From Entrophospora sp. SA101 (lineage: Eukaryota > Glomeromycota > Glomeromycetes > Entrophosporales > Entrophosporaceae), in the NCBI GenBank assembly GCA_958430865.1, contig CAUDNR010001702.1:31701-95700 (forward strand): a stretch of 64,000 nt of DNA, in the 5' to 3' direction. Numbering within the stretch: the first letter of the stretch is position 1; each line of letters begins with the position of its first letter. Shown piece after piece: positions 48,418 to 60,156 of the stretch. The translations under genes and the position numbers were made by a program. Under the pieces are notes generated by a model. That model saw only the letters and a program-made list of their open reading frames with translations. It ran no database searches and had not been told where the DNA came from.

Positions 48418-50057
48418 ATGACATTATTTTATACTTCTCAACAACAACAACAACAACAAAATCATAACATTCATGGTGGAAATTTAAACAACATTACTCA
48501 AAGAACCTCACCTACAACAACCACCTCTATTGCGACCTCTGAATCTACCTTAAACATGTCTTCTGCTGCTGGTGGTGAGGCAACTTCTGCCAATGCTGCT
48601 ACTACTGTTACTACATCCGCTACAACGAACTTAGTTGCTGCTTCAACCACACCCACTACAACTGATTTGCCGGATATCATTGCACCATTTCCAAAGAAAT
48701 TTTTATATGCTTATGCTGGTCATTTATTAAACAACGGCAACAATAATAACTTTATTTCTACCCAGGTTGCACCTACTGCTGCCAATGCTAATAATATCAA
48801 TGATCAATCACTATTGACTACTTCATCTTTATTGCAATTACAACTACAACATCAACAACAACATCAACAATTACAACAACAATTGCAGCAGCAGAAATTG
48901 CAATTACAGCAAATTCAACAAAAAATGACTTCCCATACTACCACCACTACAGCTCCAACCACAGACGTTACTAATGATAGTCCTTGGGGTCTTTCTGCTG
49001 TGCAGGAGGATAGTGAAGATGATAACCTCAACAACAACATTAATAATAATGGTGACACCTTGGAATCAATGTAAGTGATTATTTTTTTTTTGCGATTTAT
49101 TATGATTTGTTTCAATGATAAATCAACAGTCACTAAATTCTAATATTTAATCTTTGTATAATTAGGTCTGATGAGGCTCTTGCATGTGCAGAATTGATGG
49201 AAATCATGGGCAATTCTAGTCGTGGATCCAGTAGACCTGTTTCTTTGTCTGGATCACCTGATCGCTTTAGTAGTAGCACTATCAACAGTAGTAATATTAG
49301 TAATATTAATAAAAAATTTATCATGAAGAGTACTACTAAATCAATGGAAGAGTTGAAGATCAGCGATAATAAAAATAATATTATTAATGATTTTTATGAT
49401 GACAATGATAGAAATGAAAATATCGTTACCGCTAATGTTAGTAATAGTTACGATGAATTGAAAGCAATTGAAATTGAAAAGATGCGTCAAAGACCGTTTA
49501 CAATTTCTACATCCACTTTAAATGCTTCTTCTTCCTCCACATCTGGATCAACAACAACGTCACCCACAACGATTCGTCCAAGTCGTCTTGCAGTTGATAA
49601 TTCCCATTTATTATTTGGTTCATCACCAATTACTCGTGCCCATAACCCATTACCAATGGACTCGTACTTTTCTCCAACTAAGCAACGTTCTAAACAATTT
49701 CCACATAATCATAATCAACAACAACTTTTAAGACCAACTAGTCTTTACCAAACGAATAATTATTACTACGACAACAACAACAAGAATGATAGTGGTATTG
49801 AAGGAGAAACTAATTTCTATGATGGTGATCTTAATAATGAAAATGCTGCTAGTGATATTACCAAAGTTGGTGGTATTAGTAGAATGATTAATAATCTTAA
49901 TGATAATTCGTTTGAAAATGTTTCTAAAATTCCTCATAATTTGTCCAAAGCATCTAAAACTGCAATTTTCATGAGTATTTCTGAAGGTGGAAGACGTCGA
50001 TCATTGTCTGTCGGAAGTGCTGGGCTCAAAACTGGTAGTAAAATAATTGGTTGTTAA
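48418..50057 (+). CDS. Gene B: Q-rich low-complexity protein (complete, copy 2)
   Basis: Exons 48418-49070 and 49166-50057 encode the full 514-residue product, identical to the copy at 2026-3665. Unlike the copy at 33278 it keeps its C-terminal half with the RRRSLS patch. Function not recognised. Confidence 0.75.
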
Positions 50058-50423
50058 ATATAAGAATTGTAATTATTATAATTGTGGGGTAAAATTTTTT
50101 ATTTTATTTAGTTTTAGCAATAGTTTTTAATTTATCTGGTAGTGCAGTAGTTTTCTTTTCTTCTTTATAATTATTTGTATATAATTTTCTCTATTTTTTT
50201 TTTAATTGCACATAATTTTTCTTTTTCATTATATATTATTACTTTACATATTTTTTTTTATATAATTTTATATATTTTTTTCGCTAGTAGATTGTACACA
50301 CACAAAAAATATATATATATTAAAAATTTAAAAATTTAAAAAATAAAATTTATCCTAGTAATCTTAATAATAATTGTTAGCTTATAAAATTTTCTTTATT
50401 TTTTCATATCATTAATGTATTAT

Positions 50424-50424
<1 letters not shown>

Positions 50425-50481
<57 letters not shown>
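50425..50481. repeat. TAA microsatellite before the N gap
   Basis: Same tract as at 4033-4089, with the same number of units. The assembly breaks 35 bases after it. Confidence 0.9.
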
Positions 50482-50484
<3 letters not shown>

Positions 50485-50516
50485 CAATAATAATTGTTTA
50501 ATAATTGTTATTCAAA

Positions 50517-50526
50517 NNNNNNNNNN
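50517..50526. other. Assembly gap (10 N)
   Basis: A scaffold join of unknown true size. To its left the sequence equals 4124; copy 0 runs on into different DNA than is found here to the right of the gap. Confidence 0.99.
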
Positions 50527-51302
50527 TGACTTATTTATTTCCTTTTTTTTATTAATAAATAAAAGTTCTTTACAACAAAAAAGTTTAACGAACATATTAC
50601 ATTGAAAGAAAATCATTACCAAATTTGGTCGTGAGATTCAAAATATTGTAACACGAAAATTATAGTTGCACTTCTGAGCATAACTTTCAAATTTAAAAAA
50701 TCTATGAAAAGAAAATTTGAGACTAGTTTTTTTTTTAGATTAATAGACTCCCTTTTTAAAGCTGAATTGAATGGTGGCAGGGTTTTTAAAATCCAATGTG
50801 TGGATCACATAATATTTCAAAAATTTTGACTTTTGAGTATAGATAATCCGCACTGTATTAATAAAATAAGAAAATTCTAAATCACACCATCCTCAGATGT
50901 TAACTCTCATGTATACACAAAAAGTATAAAGAATAGCCTTAGAATTCTTTCAAGATCGTTGAATACTACTTTAAAATTCTTTTGCAGTTATTTTATTGAC
51001 TTGACTTATAACAACATGTGATTCATTTGGTTGAATACTTGATAGTGTTGGCCGAAAATTAAAAAATTCAAATTTTATATGTTATGAACTCAGATTCCTA
51101 CATATAAACATTTTTAAGAAACATTCCAAGCCCTTTAATATTTTGATACAATAATCTATGAATTTACTTTATACATACATAAAAAGAATAAAGTTTGTAA
51201 TACCAAAACATCGTGCCTTATTATCTGTTAAACATTGTCAACTGACGATTTTTTACCATTTTTGCCCTGTCGATCATCAATAAATTCTCTCATTAATTCG
51301 CG
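50527..51302. other. AT-rich spacer, no gene seen
   Basis: No coding-like frame or repeat was recognised in this stretch right of the gap. Confidence 0.5.
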
Positions 51303-51972
51303 GATTGGCAATTAACATTAAAAGACAGAATTACAATTTTTTATTTATGTTATGCATTAAATGATATACATGAAAAAGATTTAATCCATTGTGATTTACA
51401 TAGTGGTAATATACTTGTGGAAGAAGGTAATTGTTATATTACAGATTTGGAATTATGTGGTCCAGTTGATGATGAGTCATCAAATAAAGTCTATGGAATT
51501 GTATCATATGTTGCACCCGAGCTACTTAGAGGCAAAATTAATACAAAAAAGGTCAAAGAAACTGATATCTAGGGAAATACTTGCAGGTCATCCACCATTT
51601 GATAATAGAGCTCACAATCATTGTTTGATTTTTGATATATGTGAAGGCTTACGACCACCAATACTACCTGGAATGCCTGATAATTATGTGCAAATGGTGC
51701 AGAGGTGTTGGGATGTGGATCCATCAAAAAGACCAACTATTAGAGAGCTTTGGACATTTGCTGAAAATAAACTTGAAGAAATTATTAAAAATAATAATGA
51801 TGGTAATCATACTGCTAGTAGTAATAATGATTCGCAACAAGCACACAAACCACATCCAGATGCATATCATACAAGTAGAATATTAGATGAAGAGATTGCT
51901 AAATCTAAAAGCTTGAAAATTTATACAAGTAATAGTTCATTAAATAATCTTGATTATGACTCTTTTTTCTAA
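51303..51972 (+). pseudogene. Truncated protein kinase (TKL-like family expanded in these fungi)
   Basis: The first frame (51303-51572) gives the middle of a kinase domain: ALNDIHEKDLIHCDLHSGN with the catalytic-loop Asp, then TDLELCG where family members usually have TDLGLCG, and YVAPELLRGK. It ends at TAG 51570-51572. Reading continues in another frame with EILAGHPPFDNRAH, CEGLRPPI, CWDVDPSKRPT and a disordered tail to TAA 51970-51972. The piece between (about a DIYSFGIIMW segment) is deleted, and the whole N-lobe (glycine loop, ATP Lys) is absent. It is a dead fragment. Expansion of such kinases in arbuscular-mycorrhizal fungi is recalled knowledge. Confidence 0.8.
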
Positions 51973-54853
51973 ATGTTAACAAAGGTAAATAAAATTTCAT
52001 TATTAACTAATTGGAAATTACTATCACTATAAATTTATTCTTTATCTATTTTTTTCATCCTTATTTTATTTCTTATCTTGCAACAATATTTTGAAATAAA
52101 CTTTTTGATTCTTGTTAAATGGTGATATTGCAAAGTATCATTTCGGCTAATTAACAATTATGACTTAACTTTTGTGCTACCCTTGTCAATGAATTGCAGA
52201 TAATTCGGTGCTTGTCAATTAATTAAGTTTACGAATTTGGTTCCCTCTTTCTTGCACCTAGACGAATTTGTGAGCACACTTAATAGCACCTGATAACTGT
52301 AAATAAACAAATATGACCTTTTTGCAATACTATAAAGTTCCTTTTATTTATTCACTTGTGATCGATTTGTTTCAGTCTTTTGTCCTTGTTTACATTTATT
52401 GGCCGATTGCAAACTCGCTTTGGTTTACTTGCAAGACAACTTGAGTAGTTTGTTTAACAGCCTTACATTTACGATTACAATAACATTCCTATTAACCTTT
52501 GGACGATACTTCATTAACACCCACTAATTAACCAATGTTATCCTAACCTTTGCTTACTCACTAAAGCAAATTACGTTACCAAACATTGTTAACACTCGCT
52601 AGTTAACCAACGTTAGTCCTAACCTTACTTTGCTTGCTACTAAAGCAAATAAATATGGCTTTTTACTTAATGCTCCACAACTGTTGCCTTTTATCAAGGC
52701 ACTAACTACGCTTGTTTCTTTTATCAAAGCGCTTTAAACAAAGAAAATAAAACAATATTTTTATTTAAAAATAATGATTATATTAGAGTTTATTTTATTA
52801 GAATGTATTATTTTCCTCAGTGAGGACCTGAAGTTATGCTTTTTCAAGCGTTTCACCACAATAAGGATAAAAGATAAGATGCAAAGTAACTTGATCAATC
52901 AATTATAAAAGGCTTTTGCGTAAAATTTAATTTGATACACTAAAATTAATTGATCCTTGAACATAAAGTACTGAACCCCTAATTAATGATTTTATCATGT
53001 ATTAGTATCACGTTATCAATATTAATGCAAGAAATGTTTGAATTTAGTAGTGAATTAGTGTGCGAGAACTGAATTTATACTCAGCAAAAGAAAAACTTAA
53101 CTTTTTGGGAATTACTCATGAAACAAAGGAGAGATTAGGATATACAAGAAAAAAAGACCTCGGAAATATATTTATAAGTTTTTTTTGTGAGCTTTTATAT
53201 TTTATTCGCCTTTAAAGCAATTTTACTCGCATCATTTCGACTTAATGGTAACGAATTTGGCGTAATAATTTTACAACTGTGGTAACATTTCGTCAAACAA
53301 CATTCGTTCGGAGAATTAGCACTGGATACGAAGTGCCTAAGCAACCTATCTGTATTCATGATCAATGATGCAATATTTAATAAAATAGACTATTTAATGG
53401 CCAGATGATACATTGATCAAGTGGTATAATAATTACCACAAAAACATATATAAATAGACCCATAAATGCAAAAAACGGTGCAAAGTTATTTACGAATTTC
53501 TATTGTTTAAAAAAAAAATCAACTGAGCTTTTTTTTCCTAATTTAAAAAAAAGATATTTTTGTCCTGATTTTTTCCTCGTGTTTATTTATTTTATCACAG
53601 TTTAAAGGTCAATTGTATCGATTGGATTTTTTTTTTTCAAGTCTATTACTATATAGAAGAGTAGAATTCATGCAAACATTTACAAATTTCGATTGTTAAG
53701 AAAAATAAACTAAGCTAATTAAAAAAAAATGCAATTTATTTGTTTTCCCCGAAAGGAAATTTTTCCTATCCAGATCATCCACTATTTCTCAAATGGTCAA
53801 AATCAAAAAAAAAATCGTAACATATTGTTTGATTTATCGATCATTGAAATAACAAAATAAAATGTAAAAAGGTGTTTTTGAATCCCGGTCTCGTGTCCCG
53901 AAAAATATACGAAGACTAACGTTGTGTAGCAAGTCTTTGACGATATGGGATCTGAGGTAAAGGCTCCAAGGCAAGGCCATAAGTTCTTGGTCATTTCAAA
54001 CAATCCGAAGCGTCAGAGAAAGACGAATACCTAATGGTAGACAGCGATAGATACCACGCAAAGACATACACGATTTCCTTTCAATCAAGTATCTGCTTCG
54101 CTCAATCCTGACGTTTTGAACAAAAACAGATAAATTTTTCCAAATAAATATAAATGAGAATTCGCATGATACGGCGATGTAAAAATAACCACAACCCTTT
54201 GTCATTTTTGGAAAACAAAAATATTTTTTAACGAGTCTTCTTTATAACATAATGTTTCCCAATTTGATTAAAAAATATATATACAGGATATTCCAATATA
54301 AAAATCTACACAGAAATTACATTTAGAATGTAACACGGCAACCTTTTCTTCTTTTATGTATATACTAATAAATAACACTAACAACAAAATTCTTTCTCAT
54401 TCATTTTTTTAAGGGATAAACAAACAGTGTTGTTTGTACACGAGAATAACATATATACAATTTTATTAAGACAACTGTTGTGTGCTATTATATAATTAAA
54501 AATTGAATCTTATTATTACCTAAACCAGATAATAATAAGAGTTCAGACACATAGATTCTCTTTTTTTGGTTTTATTGTAGAAAATAAAAAAACGTTTATG
54601 GTTCATAAAAAAAAAGCATTTTTGGCATGAGAAACCATGTTTCACAGTTCTTTAGGAAAAAAAAAATTATTTAGAACCTCAAAGCAGGTTTTCTCACATG
54701 TTAATATTTCAATAGATGTCTAATTTGGAAAAGTATTAAACTCATCACTCCAAATAATAGATTTCCATTGTCTCGCCGTTCAACTTCTTTGTCTAAACAC
54801 CATATCAACTGATTCTCTCTACTAACTGTAAGGAAATTTTAAGAAACCAAATC
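51973..54853. other. Long stretch without a supported gene
   Basis: It contains a 75-bp-period imperfect repeat (52516-52650) and then A/T-rich DNA. Between about 53870 and 54190 GC content rises and plus-strand frames read sensibly (for example EKDEYLMVDSDRYHAKTYTI) but are broken by stops; this may be an old gene or mobile-element remnant that I cannot identify. The last 200 bases are presumably the promoter of the gene at 54854. Confidence 0.4.
52516..52650. repeat. Imperfect direct repeat, period 75 bp
   Basis: Unit 1 (52516-52571) and unit 2 (52591-52650) share the order AACAC-C-CTA-TTAACCAA, then CCTAACCTT and CTAAAGCAAAT, with small indels. Not coding. Confidence 0.65.
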
Positions 54854-57121
54854 ATGAGAATCAGAGAACTTTTCAGAGACAGCAGATCCAAACTTGTCTT
54901 TCATTCTATTGGTCTTTTAATGGCCACTTACTCTCTTTTTACAGACCTTTTTTTTCTTTCGTCATTATTAAGGAGTAATAATACACCATGTACAACATTA
55001 AAAAATGAACTATTACCTTGGTATGAGTCAAATATTGCACACTGGAACGCTTCGGATTTAGGAACTGGCATAACCAATCCACCGGACATGAATACATCTG
55101 TTTATTTTATGAACCATCTGAAAATTAATTATGGATCATATACTGGATTTTTTCAAAAAAATGGCTCTTATGCTGGTGTGGTAGGCACTGCTACTAGGAG
55201 AAATACTTCTTTTCCTTTAGTCACTCTTGTTTCTGCTGTTTATGATTATAGTTATCTCATTATTAGCCAGGGAGACAAAAGTCCAGAACTAGTGTGTAAA
55301 GATTTTATATCAGATTGCTTCTTAGATAAGACAATTAATTTCCCTTTTACATCACTTGATTTTGGTCCTGTTAAAACTTTTGATTCGCTTGCCACTTCTA
55401 TTTCTCCAAATCTTCAAATGTATATTTGTCAATATAAAGATAATTCTACTCTTTCTTACAAGTGGGCTCAGAACCTTGCTAAAGCAGCAATTATTTGTAT
55501 TGGAGTACTGGAACTGCTCAAGATTCCAATCCTAATTATATCACCTGCTTTTTTATATAGACTCAAACAACCTGGTATTCTAAATTTTGCCAACAATTCT
55601 CCCTTTTTAATCCTTCTCATAGCTAAAGATAGGAGAGTATATCGGTGTATCCGAGAAGCTATGGAACTAGAAGAAACAAATAGTCTTCAACTTCTTGGTG
55701 ATACTTTTCTGCACTCATTGCCCATGCTGGTGTTAACAGTTCAGAGTCTTGTATTTCAAAGCAATGTAGCTAATAGTATTATCCCCCCTCTAACCATCCT
55801 GTCTCTCGTGGGAAGTTGTGCTGGATTGTGTTTTTCTCTTTTCCGTATATATGTTGCTCTCATGACCATAATTCCAAATCAGACCCAAAAACTTAATGAG
55901 GAAATTTCATCATACTGTCAGAAACATCCAGAACAAAGATGGCATTTACCAATTACTTTTGCAACAATAGATAGTGTGTTTAGTTTTCTTCCTATAATAT
56001 TTATGATTACTCTTGTAATTCAAGGATTCAATAGTGTCTTCATTTTCATCATCCCATTGCTGGTCATCACTGCCAAGTTATTGATCTGTGCTTCACCATT
56101 TTGGACACCACGTTTTCGAAAACCATTGACATCACCTCTAGTGTTTTCTTTTACTCTGAATAGTCCGATCCTTCCTCTTCTTTGCATCCTCTCATCATCA
56201 TTTCGACGGTTTGTTGTCATAACAGCTACCAGCGGTGTTACTTTCTGGTCTGGTTGGTCATTGGACTTTGTAAGTGTTGATTTGCCAATTTTGGTGGCAT
56301 TGATTGTAATGAGAGCATTCGGCTATGGAAATCATCAGGATGTTGTCCTTCTCCAACAAAATTCTGTGTTAGTCATTCTGATTAGTTTTTACTTGATGTG
56401 GAAAATAGTTTCAGGATTATGGTATATATGTATTAGTTTGTCAGTTCGGGCAAGAGGCAAAGGTTATGCTCGCTCAACTCAAAATTTTACTTTCTTCCAT
56501 GTTCGTCCAACTTTTGGGATTTTCATCTATACTATAATCAAACTTTCTATTTGGGCAATAGGTTTGCGAGCTTTCTTGTCAATGGTTTTCATGTCACCAC
56601 CAAATTCTACAGCCTTCGTTGTTGTTTCACCCAAGATTCTGATGGTGTTTGGATTGGTCATTTATTTTTATTTTGATATTATCGGTTCTTTGGCTTTGTT
56701 GATTTCCTACTATGGGCCTTTCTCTACACGAACAATAGCTTTGTATCTCAACTCACCCATTATTGTATTTCTTTACATTTTGCTTGGGTCTAATTTTCGA
56801 AACCAAATTATTGCAGCTGCAGAAAACCACACACATGCAATGCTCTTGTGGAAGTTGCGCGATGCAGTTCTTCTTTCTTCACTTCTTCTTATTTGGCCAG
56901 GATTTGGATTCGGGTACAACAATTCAGATGGAACATACGCTTGGTGGTCATGGTATGGTTGGGGATTTGATGTCATTCCAGGTCAAAAGAGGGATGATTC
57001 TGAATGGAATTTGAGTTTTTGTGGAATATTTGCCACTGTGTGTGGGATGATTTACTGTACATCTTCAATTTTGTTTAATTCTGTGCCAATTGATGAGCTT
57101 GATGAGCTTTTTAATACATAG
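54854..57121 (+). CDS. Unrecognised 755-residue polytopic membrane protein with three internal modules
   Basis: A single uninterrupted frame without introns, unlike most genes here. One helix near residues 17-38 is followed by a large loop (about 41-205) with several N-glycosylation sites (NTS, NGS, NST) and cysteines, probably outside the cytosol, then many hydrophobic segments to the end. Three segments resemble each other: NSPFLILLIAKDRR (248-261), NSPILPLLCILSSSFRR (436-452) and NSPIIVFLYILLGSNFR (634-650), each preceded by a helix and followed by another, suggesting an internal triplication. I do not recognise the family; a transporter, channel or scramblase-like role would be guesswork. 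The start follows an A-rich leader (AAACCAAATC-ATG). Confidence 0.75.
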   Translation: MRIRELFRDSRSKLVFHSIGLLMATYSLFTDLFFLSSLLRSNNTPCTTLKNELLPWYESNIAHWNASDLGTGITNPPDMNTSVYFMNHLKINYGSYTGFFQKNGSYAGVVGTATRRNTSFPLVTLVSAVYDYSYLIISQGDKSPELVCKDFISDCFLDKTINFPFTSLDFGPVKTFDSLATSISPNLQMYICQYKDNSTLSYKWAQNLAKAAIICIGVLELLKIPILIISPAFLYRLKQPGILNFANNSPFLILLIAKDRRVYRCIREAMELEETNSLQLLGDTFLHSLPMLVLTVQSLVFQSNVANSIIPPLTILSLVGSCAGLCFSLFRIYVALMTIIPNQTQKLNEEISSYCQKHPEQRWHLPITFATIDSVFSFLPIIFMITLVIQGFNSVFIFIIPLLVITAKLLICASPFWTPRFRKPLTSPLVFSFTLNSPILPLLCILSSSFRRFVVITATSGVTFWSGWSLDFVSVDLPILVALIVMRAFGYGNHQDVVLLQQNSVLVILISFYLMWKIVSGLWYICISLSVRARGKGYARSTQNFTFFHVRPTFGIFIYTIIKLSIWAIGLRAFLSMVFMSPPNSTAFVVVSPKILMVFGLVIYFYFDIIGSLALLISYYGPFSTRTIALYLNSPIIVFLYILLGSNFRNQIIAAAENHTHAMLLWKLRDAVLLSSLLLIWPGFGFGYNNSDGTYAWWSWYGWGFDVIPGQKRDDSEWNLSFCGIFATVCGMIYCTSSILFNSVPIDELDELFNT

Positions 57122-58384
57122 AGATATATAATTAAATTAATTTTTTTCGTTTTATTATTATTCGTTATTTTATTATTTATTATTATTGTGAGACACGTGT
57201 AACGTAGAAAAATGTTGGTAAACGCAACGTACAAAGTAACGCACGTTAAAGAGAGTTTACGATTAATTAATTAGTTACACATTTATTCATTAGTTAGTGG
57301 ATATAGATAATGCTGGAGAACATTAACTCTTATTTTTAATTAATTATGTTTCCTTTTTACGTTCTTTCTAAGCTGTGAAACATATGCTCTATTCGCATAA
57401 CATGTATTTTATTATTATTTATTCATTGTAATTTTATATAAATATACGAACAAAAAGATCAATAAATGAATTAAGTTATTTTTCTCTGGCAAATACATTG
57501 GAATATTATCTAAGTGATAAATATTCGTGAGAAGTGAATTAAACTTTGAAAATTGCATTTTAACGATTTTAGTAAGGAAACTCTTACAATATCAATAAAA
57601 ATAATGTGAACAAACACCGTGGCCACATTCTCGTAAATCACGGTAACTCCTAAACAAAGAAAAGTAAAAAAGAACAAAAGAACAAAAGAACAAAAGAACA
57701 AAAGAACAAAAGAACAAAAGAACAAAAGAGCACAGGACCCGTATGAGATCAATGAAAAGTCTGGCAGCTGAACCCATATTTTATCAAACATGTTTCATTC
57801 TAATAAATTATTTGATATATACAGTATTACGTCTTGTTGTCATGTTAATTCGCTGATTAGTAATAAAAAAATGCAACTGGACGAAAGATATAAAGAGATC
57901 ACGTTTGTATCTTTTCCTCGACGTCATCTTCTCATAATCTTCTCAATATCATCATCTATCATCTTAATCTTGTAATAACATTAATATCTAACGAATAAAA
58001 TGTATCTTGTACACATAAAGTCTGCCTAATTACCCCCATGTTATGGCGCTATAATCTACCATTTTCTACTTAACCACTAGACAGTATATCAGTTCTAAAT
58101 AGTTCAGTGACACTCTCATAACCCATAATTGAGGACGTGAAAATTTTGTTTGTAGTATACTTTCCCTTTCTTGCATTGAAATTAACTGGTTAGCATCTGA
58201 TTTTCAAAAATCAAATTGCTACATTAACATATAAAAATGCTTTTTTTTGGAATAAAAACTTCTTATTAAAGATCCTTTTTGTAACAGACATTACATTTCA
58301 CAAGCTTGCGAAGAAAATTTCAAAATTGTCAAATAGACACGTATGTCATTTGAACAACAGATACACAACCTGTTTAATTAATGT
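57122..58384. other. Intergenic, no gene seen
   Basis: A/T-rich 3' flank of the membrane-protein gene, the 8-bp tandem repeat at 57671, and short ORFs without coding character. Confidence 0.5.
57671..57728. repeat. 8-bp tandem repeat (AGAACAAA type)
   Basis: About seven perfect tandem copies of an 8-base unit containing AACAAAAG. It produces artificial FVLLFFCS-like repeats in the reverse frames. Confidence 0.9.
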
Positions 58385-58946
58385 AATAATTTGGTTTTAC
58401 TTGTATTTAGTAATTTGTGGTTATTGTGAAAGTATTGAATTAAATTTCATGGTTCCTGGGTGCACCAAATTCAAATGTGATGGTAGTTTTGGTTTAATAA
58501 AAAAACTCTATAGGAAAACAAGGGTAGATTGTCCGGGTCATGTGGTTGATGTGGTGAAAAGATCTAGTCCAGCAGGATTGAATAAAGCACAGTGTTATGA
58601 AGATGAAAAGGGTTTTTAATACTTAGATATTAAAGCAATTTTGGGAATTTATTTTAAGAAATTACCAAGTATACAGAAATATCAAAATTTTCTTTTTGAA
58701 GCATCTAATCTTGGTATAGTGAAAGTTCAAGAAGTTTCTAATGGACCTTTTGTTGAGTTCAATTTATTGAAAACCAAGAAAGCAGATATCTTTGAAGAAA
58801 TTAGAGCTTTATCTATTTTAGTGTTAACACCACCTCCTTTGGGTTACAAAAGGCAAGAATATCTTTATCAGAATATTTGCCCTTTTGTCAGAGATGAATT
58901 CAAAGATATTACATGCCCAAAACCATTCTATACTGGCAACAAATAA
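58385..58946 (+). pseudogene. Transposase-like RNase-H-fold relic (DUF7869-like), element 2
   Basis: Only the C-terminal half of the family is present; similarity to element 1 begins near 58385. The first frame (to TAA 58617-58619) reads IIWFYLYLVICGYCESIELN, FGLIKKLYRKTRVDCPGHVV; after a frameshift the second (58641-58946) reads FKKLPSIQKYQ to PFYTGNK. Its Trp in IIWFYL is TGG where element 1 has TGA. The N-terminal part and the GGQNKN motif are lost. The C-terminal frame is close to that at 15272 but clearly diverged. Confidence 0.55.
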
Positions 58947-59260
58947 AATATTTAGAACGCCTTCATTACTTTATCATACTTGTTAATTTGTCCCCCTACT
59001 GTCATTAAGTTTAATAAGTTTAGCTTTTTCCACCTTTAAAGTAAAAAAGTACTAAAATAAAGTTTATATACTTAATATATCATCATAAAAAGGATATAAG
59101 TATAGTATATTAAAAAGAATAAATAAAAAAAGGAACAAACAACATCCGGAAAATATAAAAAAAATTTGCACATGTCAATCATAAGTTTAATAATAAAAAA
59201 GTGTAAAACTTACATTGACACTGTAAGATTTATGCAAATTTATGCTAAATTAATTTCCTG
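58947..59260. other. Spacer between transposase relic and coiled-coil ORF, element 2
   Basis: A/T-rich, no gene seen. Its first ~150 bases align loosely with 15578-15750; the rest is absent from element 1. Confidence 0.4.
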
Positions 59261-60153
59261 ATGAAGAAAATCATGACAAGCATCATAAATGAACAACAAA
59301 ATGAAAATAAAGAACTTTTAAATGAAATAGAAACACTAAAAAAGCAATTAGAAAACAAAGATGATTTTAAACTAAGAATTTGAAATGCTATTTGCAATGT
59401 TAAGGAAAATGAAAGTCCAGAAATTGCTGGAACTTTAATGACCTTAGAACAACATTTTTGACCTAAGGATGATTGAGTAAGGATTCAAAAAGAAAATGGA
59501 GTTGAGAAAGTTATTTTTGGCAACAATTTCACTCTTGAAAATGTGGTTAAGGCTTTAGTGAATGAAACTGAAATAGTTCAAATTCTTTTGATTTTATTTA
59601 CAAAAAAAATAAAGAACTTGAAGAAAAGATTGCTGAGTTAGAAAAAGGGAATGCCAAGTTAAAAGAAGAGTTAGAAAGGAATAAACTCCTTGTTGAAAAA
59701 TGAAAAACAAGAGCAGAGAAGGCTGAAATAGATAATGAAATTCATTTAGAGGCTTTAGAAACAGGAGGGAAAGAAAGATGAACTCAGAAAGAAGCATCAG
59801 CAAAGGAGATAGCAGAGAAAAACCAAAAGTTAGAAATTTCTAGTAAGATAATTGAGAATAAAGATGCAAGAATTGGTGAATTAGAATGAGAACTAAAACA
59901 AGAAAGGGAAAAAGTAGAGGTGTCTAATAAGATAATTTCAGAAAAAGAATCACGAAACAAAAATCTCACAGAAGAAAACAAAGGATTGCAAAATCAATTG
60001 CATTTAGCTGAAAAGGATTTACCTGCTTTACCCAAAAAGCAAAGCAAATTTAGACAATTAAGAACAAAATTAAAAACTGAATTCCATCAACTGGTGGAAA
60101 ACAAAAAACACCAAATCCAAGAGTTAGTTGCTAGAATAGAGGTAAGTAGATAA
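59261..60153 (+). pseudogene. Coiled-coil ORF with in-frame TGA codons, element 2
   Basis: From ATG 59261 the first frame has TGA at LRI-W-NAI, QHF-W-PKDD-W-VRI, the same three places as element 1. A one-base loss near 59549 shifts the frame, which then meets TAG near 59640. The proper continuation (about 59602 on) runs some 180 codons to TAA 60151-60153 with three TGA codons (VEK-W-KTR, KER-W-TQK, ELE-W-ELK) and no TAA or TAG. The product is a long charged coiled coil ending in the basic part KDLPALPKKQSKFRQL and LVARIEVSR. No family recognised. Confidence 0.5.
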
Positions 60154-60156
60154 TTA

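Larger units (their letters stand above)
34527..50516. repeat. Segmental duplication, copy 2 (5'-cut SUN to complete gene B)
   Basis: Bases 34527-49666 repeat 19387-34526, and 46393-50516 repeat 1-4124. No differences were noticed. The block ends at the N gap at 50517. Confidence 0.9.

Noticed and set aside
53803..54205. Minus-strand ORFs in the GC-richer patch before the 755-residue gene
   Set aside because: The plus strand reads more sensibly there, and neither strand gives an intact gene.
57510..57791. Repeat-containing Phe/Leu/Cys-rich minus-strand ORFs
   Set aside because: They are produced by the 8-bp tandem repeat at 57671-57728 in all frames.
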